Assembly (NCBI RefSeq): GCF_003674065.1
Contig: NZ_RDBE01000009.1
Span: 99,042 to 163,041, forward strand
Source: Nocardioides mangrovicus
Lineage (GTDB): Bacteria > Actinomycetota > Actinomycetes > Propionibacteriales > Nocardioidaceae
Length of the DNA stretch: 64,000 nt
Direction: 5' to 3'
Both the position numbers and the translations under genes were made by a program. Positions 1 to 8,443 of this stretch are shown here, piece by piece (the stretch's first letter is position 1; every line of letters starts with the position of its first letter). Under the pieces are notes generated by a model. That model did no database searches, was not told the DNA's origin, and saw nothing but the letters and a program-made list of their open reading frames with translations.

Positions 1-1976
1 TGCCCGGTCGCGGCTACGGCATGAACACCCTCGCGCTGACGCTCGAGGCCGCGTGCGACCTCACCATGGGGGTGGGCAGACTGCGAGGCGCACCGATCCC
101 CGAGCTGGTCCCCACCGCGATGCTCAGCGCGGCCTACGTCGTCGCTGCCGTCGGCTGCTGGCAGATGCTGCGCTTCTGCGCGCGCACCAAGACCCGCGAC
201 GGCAGCTCCGAGCTGGTCGTGCTGTGCTCCGGGCTCCTGGCGCCGGTCCTGCTCTTCGTCTTGGTGCCGCAGCTCGAGGCGGCCCCGTCCGCGCCGATGC
301 GGGTCGTGCTGGTCTGCTACGCAGTGGCCAACGTCGTCGCCGTCCTCACGGTCGCCCGGCTGTGGATCAACGGCGTGACCCGTTCGCCGGCGCTGGTCTT
401 CTTGATGTTGTGCAGCAGCGTCTCACTCGCAGGCGGTGTCTGGGCGCTGGCCTCGGGGGCGGTGGCGCCGTGGGCCCCCACCCCGGTGTGCCGGGTCTTG
501 TGGCTGGCGATGATGCTGACCTGGACGGCGGCCATGGCCCAGCCCTCGCTGCGTGCGCTCAACCTCACCGCGCCGAGCCGCCCGGGCGCCGACCTGCGCA
601 ACCGGGTGCTGGTACTCGGTATCGGCCTGGTCCTACCCACCGCCTCGCTGGGCATCGCCCTGCTGCGCGGCGACGGGGCCCCGACGCTGTGGGTGATCGC
701 CGGCTTCGGACTCATGGCCACTGCGCTGGCGGGTCGACGCGCGATGAGCCTGTTGGCGCGCGTCGAGGCCCAGTCGGCAGAGCTCGCCGTCATCGCCGGT
801 ACCGACGAGCTCACCGGCCTGCCCAACAGCACCGGGTGGCGCGAGCTGCTGGCGCGGACCGTCGCCGACGCCCGGCGCACCGGCCAGGGGTTCTGCGTGG
901 TGGCCGTCGAGCTCGACGAGTTCGCCTCCTTCAACAGCCGTCAAGGCGTGGCCAGCGGCGACCGGTTCCTGCGGCACCTGGCGGCGGACTGCTGCGAGGC
1001 CCTCCACGACGGGGAGCACCTGGCGCGCACCGGCGGCGTGCAGTTCGCGCTGGTGCTGCCCCAGCACGACCCGATCGCCGCGGCGGCCCGGGTCGAGGAG
1101 CTGCGCGCTCTGGTCCCTCTGCCCCAGACGATCTCGGTCGGCCTCGCCGCCTGGACGCCGGGCACCGGCATCGAGCGGCTGGTCGCGGCCGCCCAGGGCG
1201 CCCTCTACCGCGCGCGGTGCGCGGGCGGCGACCGGCTGGTGGTGGCCGGACCCACCGACGGTGTCGTGCCGGGTCCGCTGCGCGACCTGCAGGTCGCCGT
1301 GCAGCCGATCGTCCGCGTGCGTGACGGCGTCGTCGTGGCCTACGAGTGCCTGAGCCGATTCCCGCACACCACCGCCGTCGAGACCGTCTTCGCCGACGCC
1401 CACGCCGGTGGCTTCGGCGACCTGCTCGAGGTCGCCGCGATCAACCGCGTGCTCGCCGAGCCCGGTCGTCCCGACGGGGTGGAGGTCTTCGTCAACGCCT
1501 CCGAGCGGGCGATGCGCTCCGAGGCGTTCTGGGCGGGGCTGCCGCACGACCTGCGCGGGGTCGTCGTGGAGCTGGTGGAGACGCGCGACGGGCTCTCCGA
1601 CGACGGCCTGGTCGCGATGCTGGGACGCTTCCGCGAGCGGGGGGCGCGCATCGCACTGGACGACGTCGGCTCCTCGGCCACCGACTTCGCCCGGATCGCG
1701 GCGCTGCGCCCCGACATCGCCAAGATCGACCGCAGCCTGGTCAGCGGTTGCGACACCGACCCGGCCCAGGGCGAGGTGCTCGCGATGCTCGTGGGCTTCG
1801 CGCGCCGTCACGGCGTGCAGGTCGTCATCGAGGGCGTCGAGACGCCCGGCGAGCTCGAGGTCGCCCGCACGGTGGGGGCCGCGCTGGCCCAGGGCTACCT
1901 GCTCGGACGCCCCGAGCCGGCCTGGCCCGGGGCCGGGAGCACCGTCTCCATCGCCGAGGACGGGGCCAGTCGGTGA
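1..1976 (+). CDS. Membrane GGDEF/EAL protein, degenerate GGDEF, 5' end outside window
   Basis: The frame is open to the window edge; the first ATG is at 21. Alignment by eye with the next gene suggests about 65 residues are missing at the N-terminus. The first ~235 residues visible are hydrophobic helices, followed by a GGDEF domain beginning around DELTGLPN and an EAL domain. The cyclase signature reads TGGVQF instead of GGDEF, so cyclase activity is not expected. In the EAL domain the signature is ECL, but the metal and catalytic positions look intact: the Glu of ECL, the Asn of FVNAS, the Glu of VELVE, the DD of LDDVG, the Lys of AKID, the Glu of EGVE and the Gln of AQGYLLGRP. A c-di-GMP phosphodiesterase is therefore likely. 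Its stop overlaps the GTG of the next gene. Confidence 0.88.
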   Translation, partial: PGRGYGMNTLALTLEAACDLTMGVGRLRGAPIPELVPTAMLSAAYVVAAVGCWQMLRFCARTKTRDGSSELVVLCSGLLAPVLLFVLVPQLEAAPSAPMRVVLVCYAVANVVAVLTVARLWINGVTRSPALVFLMLCSSVSLAGGVWALASGAVAPWAPTPVCRVLWLAMMLTWTAAMAQPSLRALNLTAPSRPGADLRNRVLVLGIGLVLPTASLGIALLRGDGAPTLWVIAGFGLMATALAGRRAMSLLARVEAQSAELAVIAGTDELTGLPNSTGWRELLARTVADARRTGQGFCVVAVELDEFASFNSRQGVASGDRFLRHLAADCCEALHDGEHLARTGGVQFALVLPQHDPIAAAARVEELRALVPLPQTISVGLAAWTPGTGIERLVAAAQGALYRARCAGGDRLVVAGPTDGVVPGPLRDLQVAVQPIVRVRDGVVVAYECLSRFPHTTAVETVFADAHAGGFGDLLEVAAINRVLAEPGRPDGVEVFVNASERAMRSEAFWAGLPHDLRGVVVELVETRDGLSDDGLVAMLGRFRERGARIALDDVGSSATDFARIAALRPDIAKIDRSLVSGCDTDPAQGEVLAMLVGFARRHGVQVVIEGVETPGELEVARTVGAALAQGYLLGRPEPAWPGAGSTVSIAEDGASR

Positions 1977-4102
1977 GCGCGCGCATCAGCACCTTCGCGA
2001 CCGAGGTGCGATGGCTCCTCTGGGCCTTGCTGGTCGTCGCGGCAAGCATCGTGGTGCTGCCCACCGACGGTCAGCTCGTCGGCGAGGGCGTGGTCGAGGT
2101 GGGCGGCCTGGTCACCGCGCTGCTCGCGCTCCGCACCCAGCGCGACCTGCTGCGCCTGGGCCTGGGGACGATCCTCGTGGGCATGGGTCTGCTGATGGTG
2201 CCCGACGTGGCCCAGGCGGTGTACCGAGTCGGGTTCGGTGCCACCATGCCGGGCGCGATCTGGGCGTCGACGCCGCTGGGCATGCTGCTGGTGATCGTCG
2301 GTGCCGTGCGCGTGGTCCGACGAGGCCACCGGCTGAGCCGCGACGGATGGGTCGAGGCGACCATCTTCGGCGTCGGCGCGATGACCCCGGTGGTCGTGCT
2401 GTTGATCCTGCCCGTCCTCGACAACACCTCCAGCCCGTTCGCCGTGGTCAGCACCCTTCTGCTGGCCTGCTGCCAGGGGCTGATCATCGCCACGTTCGCC
2501 CGGTTGCTGCTCGACGCCGACAGCCGGGGGCCGTCCCTGCTGCTGGTGGGGCTGGCCGTGACGTTCTCGACGACGGCCAACTCCGTCAACGGCATCGCGT
2601 ACACCGCCGGGGTGGGTTTCGGGGTGAGCGCCGGCGACCACGCCGTCCGGGTGCTGTGGGCCCTGACGTACCTGAGCTCGGGGGCCGCGCTGGCGCACCC
2701 GTCGCTGCGCGGTCTCCTCGTCGGATGGGGCCGAGAGCTGAGCCCGGTGAGCGCTCGGTACAAGGTGGCGGTGCTGGTCATCGGTCTCCTGCTGCCGGCA
2801 ACCACGCTCGCGCTCTGCCTGGCGCTGGGCGCCCGGCAGTACCTGTGGGCCGTGGGGTGCTTCGGCTTCGCGGTCGCGACCCTCGCCGCGATCCGCATCT
2901 TCTCGCTGCTGATCCGGGCCGACGCCCAGGCCACCGCGCTGGCCAGTCTGACCCGCGCCGATCCGGTGACCGGGCTGGTCAACCGCCGTGGCTGGGACCA
3001 CGTGCTCGTGGAGGCCTGCCTGCGCGCGGAGCGCCACGAGGTGCCGCTGAGCGTGATCATCATCGAGGTCGACGGCTTCGCCGACCACGCGGCCGTCCAC
3101 GGACCGCACGGGGCCGACCGGTTGCTGCGCAAGCTCGCCGACACGTGGTCGGCCGAGCTGCGGGCCGGCGAGCGGCTGGCGCGCTTCGGCGGAGCCCAGT
3201 TCGCCGTCGTGCTCCTCGGCTCCGAGCAGTCCGCCGCCGAGGTGCGCGCCGACACGCTGCGGGCCCTCGCGCCCGCCCCGATGACCGCCTCGGCGGGCGC
3301 GGCCCGCTGGTGGCCGGGCACCGAACCCGAGACCGTCGTGCTCGACGCCGACACCGCGCTGTACCTGGCCAAGCGCGACGGCGCCGACCGCACGGTCCTC
3401 GCCGAGCCGGGGCTCAGCGGTGCGATGCCCGGAGCGCTGCGCGACCTGCAGCTGGCCCGGCAGCCCATCGTCCGCCTGGCCGACGACGCCGTCGTCGCGC
3501 ACGAGTGCCTGAGCCGGTTCCCGCACACGACCAACATCGAGGCGGTCTTCGCCGACGCCCACGCCAAGGGGTTCGGCGACCTGCTCGAGGCGACGGTCGT
3601 GAGTCTGTCGCGGCCGACGCCGGGCAGCGAGCTGTTCGTCAACGTCTCCGAGCGCGCCGTGAGGTCGACCCGATTCTGGAACCTGGTTCCCGACGACCTC
3701 GCCGGTGTCGTGATCGAGCTGGTGGAGCAGCGCGACGGCCTCAGCGAGGCCGAGCTGCGCGAGATCCTGGGCCGGTTCCGCTCCCGCGGGGCACGGATCG
3801 CGCTGGACGACGTCGGCTCCTCGGCCACGGACTTCGCGCGGATCGCCAGCCTGCGACCCGACGTCGCCAAGATCGACCGCAGCCTGGTCACCGACTGCGA
3901 CCAGAGCGCGGCTCGGATCGACGTGCTGCGGATGCTGGTGCGCTTCGCCCGCGCCCAGGGTGCCGAGGTGGTCGTGGAGGGCATCGAGACTCCCGGCGAG
4001 CTCGAGGTCGTGCGCGGCATCGGCGCGACGTACGCGCAGGGCTACCTGCTGGGCCGGCCGCAGCTGGTCGGGGCCGAGCCCGTGGCCGGACTGGCGTCAT
4101 GA
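1973..4102 (+). CDS. Membrane GGDEF/EAL protein, degenerate GGDEF, paralogue of preceding gene
   Basis: The GTG at 1973 overlaps the upstream TGA by four bases (GTGA), which is why I start here although the frame is open much further upstream. The product is 709 residues. Roughly the first 320 residues hold about nine hydrophobic helices with no recognised sensor family, then GGDEF, then EAL. The cyclase site reads RFGGAQF (near residue 405), so it is probably inactive. The EAL domain carries ECL near residue 510 and keeps LDDVGSSATDF, AKIDRSL, EGIET and AQGYLLGRP, so phosphodiesterase residues are retained. The two EAL domains are nearly identical in long stretches, indicating a recent tandem duplication. 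The gene ends with an ATGA overlap into the third paralogue. Confidence 0.9.
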   Translation: MSARISTFATEVRWLLWALLVVAASIVVLPTDGQLVGEGVVEVGGLVTALLALRTQRDLLRLGLGTILVGMGLLMVPDVAQAVYRVGFGATMPGAIWASTPLGMLLVIVGAVRVVRRGHRLSRDGWVEATIFGVGAMTPVVVLLILPVLDNTSSPFAVVSTLLLACCQGLIIATFARLLLDADSRGPSLLLVGLAVTFSTTANSVNGIAYTAGVGFGVSAGDHAVRVLWALTYLSSGAALAHPSLRGLLVGWGRELSPVSARYKVAVLVIGLLLPATTLALCLALGARQYLWAVGCFGFAVATLAAIRIFSLLIRADAQATALASLTRADPVTGLVNRRGWDHVLVEACLRAERHEVPLSVIIIEVDGFADHAAVHGPHGADRLLRKLADTWSAELRAGERLARFGGAQFAVVLLGSEQSAAEVRADTLRALAPAPMTASAGAARWWPGTEPETVVLDADTALYLAKRDGADRTVLAEPGLSGAMPGALRDLQLARQPIVRLADDAVVAHECLSRFPHTTNIEAVFADAHAKGFGDLLEATVVSLSRPTPGSELFVNVSERAVRSTRFWNLVPDDLAGVVIELVEQRDGLSEAELREILGRFRSRGARIALDDVGSSATDFARIASLRPDVAKIDRSLVTDCDQSAARIDVLRMLVRFARAQGAEVVVEGIETPGELEVVRGIGATYAQGYLLGRPQLVGAEPVAGLAS

Positions 4103-5580
4103 GCGCGCGCACGCGTGCCCTGCTGCTCGCGCTGGTGCTGCCCGTGCCGGCGATGTGGCTGCTCGCTGGCTCCGGACGCGACCTCCTGCAGGCCGGAGTC
4201 GAGCTGAGCGCCATGACCATGGTGGGGTGCCATCTCGTGCGTCGGCCGGACCTGCGCCACGCCGGGCTGCTGCTCGTGGCCGGCGGCGTGTGGCTCACCC
4301 TCCTCGGCGACGTCTACGCCTTCGTCGCGGCCGACTTCTTCGGTGCCCCTCGCGACACCGAGGTCCGCAACGGGCTCATCGTGACGGGCTACGTGCTGCT
4401 CGCCTGGGGCGCTTTCCTCCTCGCGCGACGCGCCACGCGTGCCGCCGGCCGCGGGGGTTGGGTGGAGGCCGCGATCTTCGGGCTGGGCGGCGCCGCGCCC
4501 GTGATGGTGTTCCTGGTCCTGCCGGGCCTGCAGGGCGCGATCCACGGCTCGGCCACCGCCACCGTCGCGGTCTACGGGGCGGCGCTGGTGCTGCTGGTCA
4601 CCGTGCTCGCGCGCTTCTCGATCAGCGAGAGCCTCGATGCGACCTCACTGGTCTGCTTCGGCGTGTGCGGCCTGATCACCCTCGCCGCCGACTTCACCGC
4701 CGCGCTGCACGGCGCCCACGGCCGCGACGTCGTCGCCGCGCGTGCGCTGTGGATGCTGGCCTACGTCAGCTTCGCCGCCGCCGTCGTGCATCCCTCGCTG
4801 CGGATCATGCTCGACGGCGAGGCGCCGACCGGTGAGTACCTGAACCCGCGGCGACGTCTCCTCCTGCTCACCACCGGGCTGCTGGTGCCGTCGGTCTCGC
4901 TCACGATCGGCCTGGCCACCGGTGACACCGACCAGCTGTGGCTCATCGCGGGGGTCGCGGTGGCCGTCTCGGCGCTGGTGGCCCGCCGCATGTACGCCCT
5001 GGTGGCCTACATCGGCGAGCAGGCCGACCGGCTGGCCGCGCTGGCCCGCTCCGATGAGCTGACCGGGCTTCCGAACCGCCGCAGCTGGAACCACGAGCTG
5101 CCCCGAGCCTGCGACGCGGCGTTCCTGGCCGGCCGGCCGCTGGCCGTGGCCGTGCTCGACCTCGACGGCTTCAAGGACTACAACGACCGGTACGGCCACC
5201 AGCGTGGCGACGCCCTGCTGCGGGAGTCGGCCGCCGCCTGGTCCGCCGCGCTCGCGCCGGGGGAGTACCTGGCCCGCTACGGTGGCGAGGAGTTCACGCT
5301 GTTCCTCGCCGGGCTCGACGCCGAGCGCGCGGCCGACCGGGTCGAGCAGCTGCGCCGGCTGGTGCCGGCGCCCACCACCGCCTCGGCCGGCGTAGCCGCC
5401 TGGTCACCCGGCGACGACCCGCTGGCGGTCGTCGCGGCCGCCGACGCCGCGCTCTACCGCGCCAAGGCCTACGGACGCGACCGCACCGTGAGCGCCGCTC
5501 TCGTCGACACCGTCGACACCGTCGACAGCTGCGGCACCGTCGAGAGCACCGGCGTACCGAGGCTGGCCGAGCCCGCCTGA
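4099..5580 (+). CDS. Membrane diguanylate cyclase (intact GGEEF), third paralogue
   Basis: The ATG at 4099 overlaps the preceding stop (ATGA). The product has 493 residues: about 310 residues of membrane helices of the same type as the two upstream genes, then a GGDEF domain without EAL. The active site reads RYGGEEF near residue 394, and the DLDGFKDYNDRYGH metal-binding segment is complete, so this should synthesise c-di-GMP from GTP. The usual inhibitory RxxD motif five residues before GGEEF is absent (the positions read APGE), which suggests no product inhibition through the I-site. It is presumably opposed by the two phosphodiesterase-like partners in the same operon. The C-terminal tail is a short Val-Asp-Thr repeat. 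Confidence 0.9.
   Translation: MSARTRALLLALVLPVPAMWLLAGSGRDLLQAGVELSAMTMVGCHLVRRPDLRHAGLLLVAGGVWLTLLGDVYAFVAADFFGAPRDTEVRNGLIVTGYVLLAWGAFLLARRATRAAGRGGWVEAAIFGLGGAAPVMVFLVLPGLQGAIHGSATATVAVYGAALVLLVTVLARFSISESLDATSLVCFGVCGLITLAADFTAALHGAHGRDVVAARALWMLAYVSFAAAVVHPSLRIMLDGEAPTGEYLNPRRRLLLLTTGLLVPSVSLTIGLATGDTDQLWLIAGVAVAVSALVARRMYALVAYIGEQADRLAALARSDELTGLPNRRSWNHELPRACDAAFLAGRPLAVAVLDLDGFKDYNDRYGHQRGDALLRESAAAWSAALAPGEYLARYGGEEFTLFLAGLDAERAADRVEQLRRLVPAPTTASAGVAAWSPGDDPLAVVAAADAALYRAKAYGRDRTVSAALVDTVDTVDSCGTVESTGVPRLAEPA
5503..5529 (+). repeat. Nine-base tandem repeat at the cyclase 3' end
   Basis: The unit GTCGACACC occurs twice and is followed by a third partial copy GTCGACAGC. It encodes a VDT-type repeat in the C-terminal tail of the diguanylate cyclase. 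It may vary in copy number by slippage. Confidence 0.6.
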
Positions 5581-5592
5581 GGGCGCCTCGCG

Positions 5593-6975
5593 CTACTCGC
5601 GGCGTCCGCTGATGGCGGCGGCCACGGCCTTGGGCACCTCGGCGTTGAAGACCGACGGGATGATGAACGAGGGGTTCAGCTCGTCGGGCTTCACGACGTC
5701 GGCGATGGCCTGCGCAGCACGCAGCAGCATGTCCAAGGTGATGTCGGAGGCCCGCGCGTCGAGCAGGCCGCGGAAGACGCCGGGGAAGGCCAGCACGTTG
5801 TTGATCTGGTTGGGGTAGTCCGAGCGGCCGCTGGCCACGATCGCGGCGTGCTCGGCCGCCTCGATCGGGTCGATCTCGGGGTCCGGGTTGGCCAGCGCGA
5901 ACACGATCGAGCCCTCGTTCATCGCCGGCAGCCACGCCGGGTCGAGCACGTTGGGGGCCGAGACGCCGATGAAGACGTCGGCGCCGTCGAGGCCCTCGGC
6001 CAAGCCGCCGCGCAGCAGGTTCTGGTTCGTCTTCGCCGCCAGCCGGGCCTTGGCCGGGGGCAGCGCGTCGTCGTCGCGGCTGAGCAGGCCCTCGCGGTCC
6101 CAGACCACGACCTCGCCGGCGCCGGCGGCCAGCAGCAGCGCCACGATCGCGCTGCCCGCGGCACCCGCGCCGGCCACCACGATCCGGACGTCCGGCAGCG
6201 CCTTGCCGACGCAGCGCAGGGCGTTGGTCAGCGCGGCGAGCACGACGATGGCGGTGCCGTGCTGGTCGTCGTGGAAGACCGGGATGTCGAGTGACTTGCG
6301 CAGCCGCTCCTCGACCTCGAAGCAGCGCGGCGCCGCGATGTCCTCCAGGTTGATGCCGCCGAACCCGGGGGCGATGAGCTCCACCGTGCGGACGATCTCG
6401 TCGGTGTCCTGGGTGTCCAGGCAGATCGGCCAGGCGTTGATGTCGGCGAACCGCTTGAACAGCGCGGCCTTGCCCTCCATGACCGGCAGCGCCGCCCCCG
6501 GGCCGATGTTGCCCAGGCCCAGCACCGCGGAGCCGTCGGTGACCACCGCGACCGAGTTGCCCTTCACCGTGAGCCGCGGCACGTCGTCGGGGTTGCGGGC
6601 CAGGGCGGCCGAGACGCGTCCGACACCGGGGGTGTAGGCCATCGACAGGTCGTCGCGCGTGCGCAGCGGCACCTTCGAGGTGACCTCGATCTTGCCGCCG
6701 ATGTGCAGCAGGAAGGTGCGGTCGGAGACCTTGTAGACCTCGACGCCGGACAGCGCCTCGACGGCCTCGACCAGCGCGTGGCTGTGGTCGGCGTCGCGGG
6801 CCGAGCAGGTGACGTCGACGACCAGCCGGTCGTGGCGCGACTCGGCCATGTCCATGGCGGTGACGATGCCGCCGGCGTCACCGATGGCCGTCGCCACCGT
6901 GCCCACGACGCGGGGGTCGGGGTCGGTGTGCAGCCGCATGGTGATCGAGTACGACGACGTCGTGACGCTGCTCAT
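5593..6975 (-). CDS. NAD-dependent malic enzyme with N-terminal ACT domain
   Basis: Oxidative decarboxylation of malate to pyruvate, linking the TCA cycle to gluconeogenesis. The protein has 460 residues. Residues ~10-85 resemble an ACT regulatory domain, followed by the malic enzyme N-terminal domain ([32 protein letters not shown]) and an NAD-binding domain with a [11 protein letters not shown] glycine motif near residue 260. The length matches the short bacterial malic enzymes rather than the 550-750-residue forms. I start at the ATG at 6975 because a TAGATT -10 hexamer lies seven bases upstream, implying a leaderless mRNA; the open frame upstream would cross that promoter. It converges with the cyclase operon, leaving 12 bases. 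Confidence 0.9.
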   Translation of the reverse strand: MSSVTTSSYSITMRLHTDPDPRVVGTVATAIGDAGGIVTAMDMAESRHDRLVVDVTCSARDADHSHALVEAVEALSGVEVYKVSDRTFLLHIGGKIEVTSKVPLRTRDDLSMAYTPGVGRVSAALARNPDDVPRLTVKGNSVAVVTDGSAVLGLGNIGPGAALPVMEGKAALFKRFADINAWPICLDTQDTDEIVRTVELIAPGFGGINLEDIAAPRCFEVEERLRKSLDIPVFHDDQHGTAIVVLAALTNALRCVGKALPDVRIVVAGAGAAGSAIVALLLAAGAGEVVVWDREGLLSRDDDALPPAKARLAAKTNQNLLRGGLAEGLDGADVFIGVSAPNVLDPAWLPAMNEGSIVFALANPDPEIDPIEAAEHAAIVASGRSDYPNQINNVLAFPGVFRGLLDARASDITLDMLLRAAQAIADVVKPDELNPSFIIPSVFNAEVPKAVAAAISGRRE

Positions 6976-6982
6976 GAGCACG

Positions 6983-6988
6983 AATCTA
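6983..6988 (-). promoter_or_regulatory. -10 hexamer TAGATT for leaderless malic enzyme mRNA
   Basis: TAGATT on the minus strand ends seven bases before the ATG at 6975. The spacing matches the other leaderless-type starts in the window and helps place the start codon. Confidence 0.55.
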
Positions 6989-7034
6989 GCCACGCCGACC
7001 GGTGACCGGCGCGTCGGCAGCGCCGTCGCGTCGG

Positions 7035-7040
7035 TACGAT
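7035..7040 (+). promoter_or_regulatory. -10 hexamer TACGAT for the P450 gene
   Basis: TACGAT lies 32 bases before the GTG start of the P450 gene, which has its own purine-rich ribosome site (AGGGGAGAGGG at about 7055-7065). This transcript should therefore have a short leader. Confidence 0.4.
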
Positions 7041-7072
7041 CGTCCGCGGTCCGCAGGGGAGAGGGTTGCGTC

Positions 7073-8341
7073 GTGGGATTGCTGACCGCGGTCAAGGGTG
7101 GGCTGCGCCGTGCCCTGATGGCTCGCTCGAGCGGCATCGACCTGTCCCGGCTGGACAAGGTGCCGCAACGGCTCTCGTGGCCGTTGACGCGCGACGTCAT
7201 GGCCCCCTCGGCCCGGCTGTCGGCCGAGCGCGACAAGGCGCCGGTGCACAAGCTGACCACCTTCCTCGGCATGGACGTGTGGCTGGTCACCGGCGACGCC
7301 GAGGCCCGCGAGGTGCTGGGCGCGACCACCGGCTACTCCACCGACATCCGGCCCTACTTCGGCCGTGCCGGCGACGAGGGCGGCGACTTCGGCGGCCTCG
7401 GTTTCACCGACCCGCCCGACCACACCCGGCTGCGCAAGTTCCTCACCCCCGAGTTCACGATGCGCCGCCTGGCCCGGCTGGCGCCGCTGGTCGAGGACAC
7501 CGTCGAGCGCCAGCTCGACGAGGTCGAGGCCGGCGTGGGCGCCGACGGCATCGTCGACCTGGTGCCGACCTTCGCCTTCCCGGTGCCGTTCCTGGTCATC
7601 TGCGACCTGCTCGGCGTGCCCAACGAGCGGCGCGAGCGCTTCAGCCAGCTCGCCACCGCCCGCTTCGACGTCACCAAGGGCGGGCAGGGCGTCGTCGGCG
7701 CCATCGGCGGGTCGCGGGAGTTCCTGCTCGGCGAGGCGGCCCGGCAGCGCCAGGACCCGGGTCCCGGCCTGATCGGGCAGATCATCCGCGAGCACGGCGA
7801 CGAGATCAGCGACTTCGACCTCGGCGGCCTGGCCGACGGCGTCTTCACCGGCGGGCTGGAGACCAGCGCCTCGATGCTGGCGCTGGGCACCGCGATGCTG
7901 GCCGACGACCGCGAGACCTGGCACCGCGTCGCCCGCGAGCCGGAGGTGGTCGCTCCGGTGGTCGAGGAGCTGCTGCGGCTGCTCTCGGTGGTGCAGGTCG
8001 CCTTCCCGCGCTTCCCCCAGGACGACGTCGTGGTGGGCGGGGTGCCGATCAGCAAGGGGTCGGTGGTGCTGGCCTCGCTCCCGGCGGCCAACCGCGACCC
8101 CCGCTCCACCGCCGGCGACCGGATCGACCTGGAGCGGGCCGGCTCCTCGCACCTGGCCTTCGGCTACGGCTTCCACCGCTGCGTCGGCGCCGAGCTGGCC
8201 CGGATGGAGCTGCGGGCGGCGTTCCCACGGCTGGCCGCCCGCTTCCCGGACCTGCGTCCGGCGGTGCCGATCGCCGACCTGGAGTACCGCGCGCAGAGCA
8301 TCGTCTACGGCGTCGAGGCCGTCCCGGTGCGCATCGGCTGA
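7073..8341 (+). CDS. Cytochrome P450
   Basis: A soluble bacterial P450 of 422 residues, the usual class I length. The C-helix DPPDHTRLRK motif, the I-helix GGLETSAS oxygen-activation motif (about residue 261), the K-helix ELLR (ExxR, about 299) and the heme loop FGYGFHRCVGAELA with the proximal Cys near residue 370 are all present. The GTG at 7073 is chosen because a strong AGGGGAGAGGG ribosome site precedes it by about eight bases. No ferredoxin or reductase gene adjoins it, so redox partners must be supplied elsewhere. The substrate cannot be inferred from the neighbours. Confidence 0.93.
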   Translation: MGLLTAVKGGLRRALMARSSGIDLSRLDKVPQRLSWPLTRDVMAPSARLSAERDKAPVHKLTTFLGMDVWLVTGDAEAREVLGATTGYSTDIRPYFGRAGDEGGDFGGLGFTDPPDHTRLRKFLTPEFTMRRLARLAPLVEDTVERQLDEVEAGVGADGIVDLVPTFAFPVPFLVICDLLGVPNERRERFSQLATARFDVTKGGQGVVGAIGGSREFLLGEAARQRQDPGPGLIGQIIREHGDEISDFDLGGLADGVFTGGLETSASMLALGTAMLADDRETWHRVAREPEVVAPVVEELLRLLSVVQVAFPRFPQDDVVVGGVPISKGSVVLASLPAANRDPRSTAGDRIDLERAGSSHLAFGYGFHRCVGAELARMELRAAFPRLAARFPDLRPAVPIADLEYRAQSIVYGVEAVPVRIG

Positions 8342-8357
8342 GCGAGAAAACCCTCGC
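8342..8357 (+). terminator. Weak hairpin after the P450 gene
   Basis: GCGAG and CTCGC form a five-base stem around an AAAACC loop directly after the stop codon. There is no T tract, so termination here is only a possibility. Confidence 0.3.
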
Positions 8358-8443
8358 GAAACCCCCCTTAACGGGATCAAAAGCCTCAGAATAGGAACCG
8401 TTCCCAGCGGGGGCGGCCGAGCGCCGCCTCGAGGAGAGGTCCG

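Noticed and set aside
633..1811. A 392-residue minus-strand frame opposite the first GGDEF/EAL gene
   Set aside because: The opposite strand encodes conserved EAL motifs; the minus-strand frame is a GC-driven shadow.
8394..8404. GGAACCGTTCC palindrome before the LacI-domain cyclase, considered as a LacI operator or ECF -35
   Set aside because: It is only 11 bases with an odd centre, no matching ECF -10 follows, and the protein has no DNA-binding domain.
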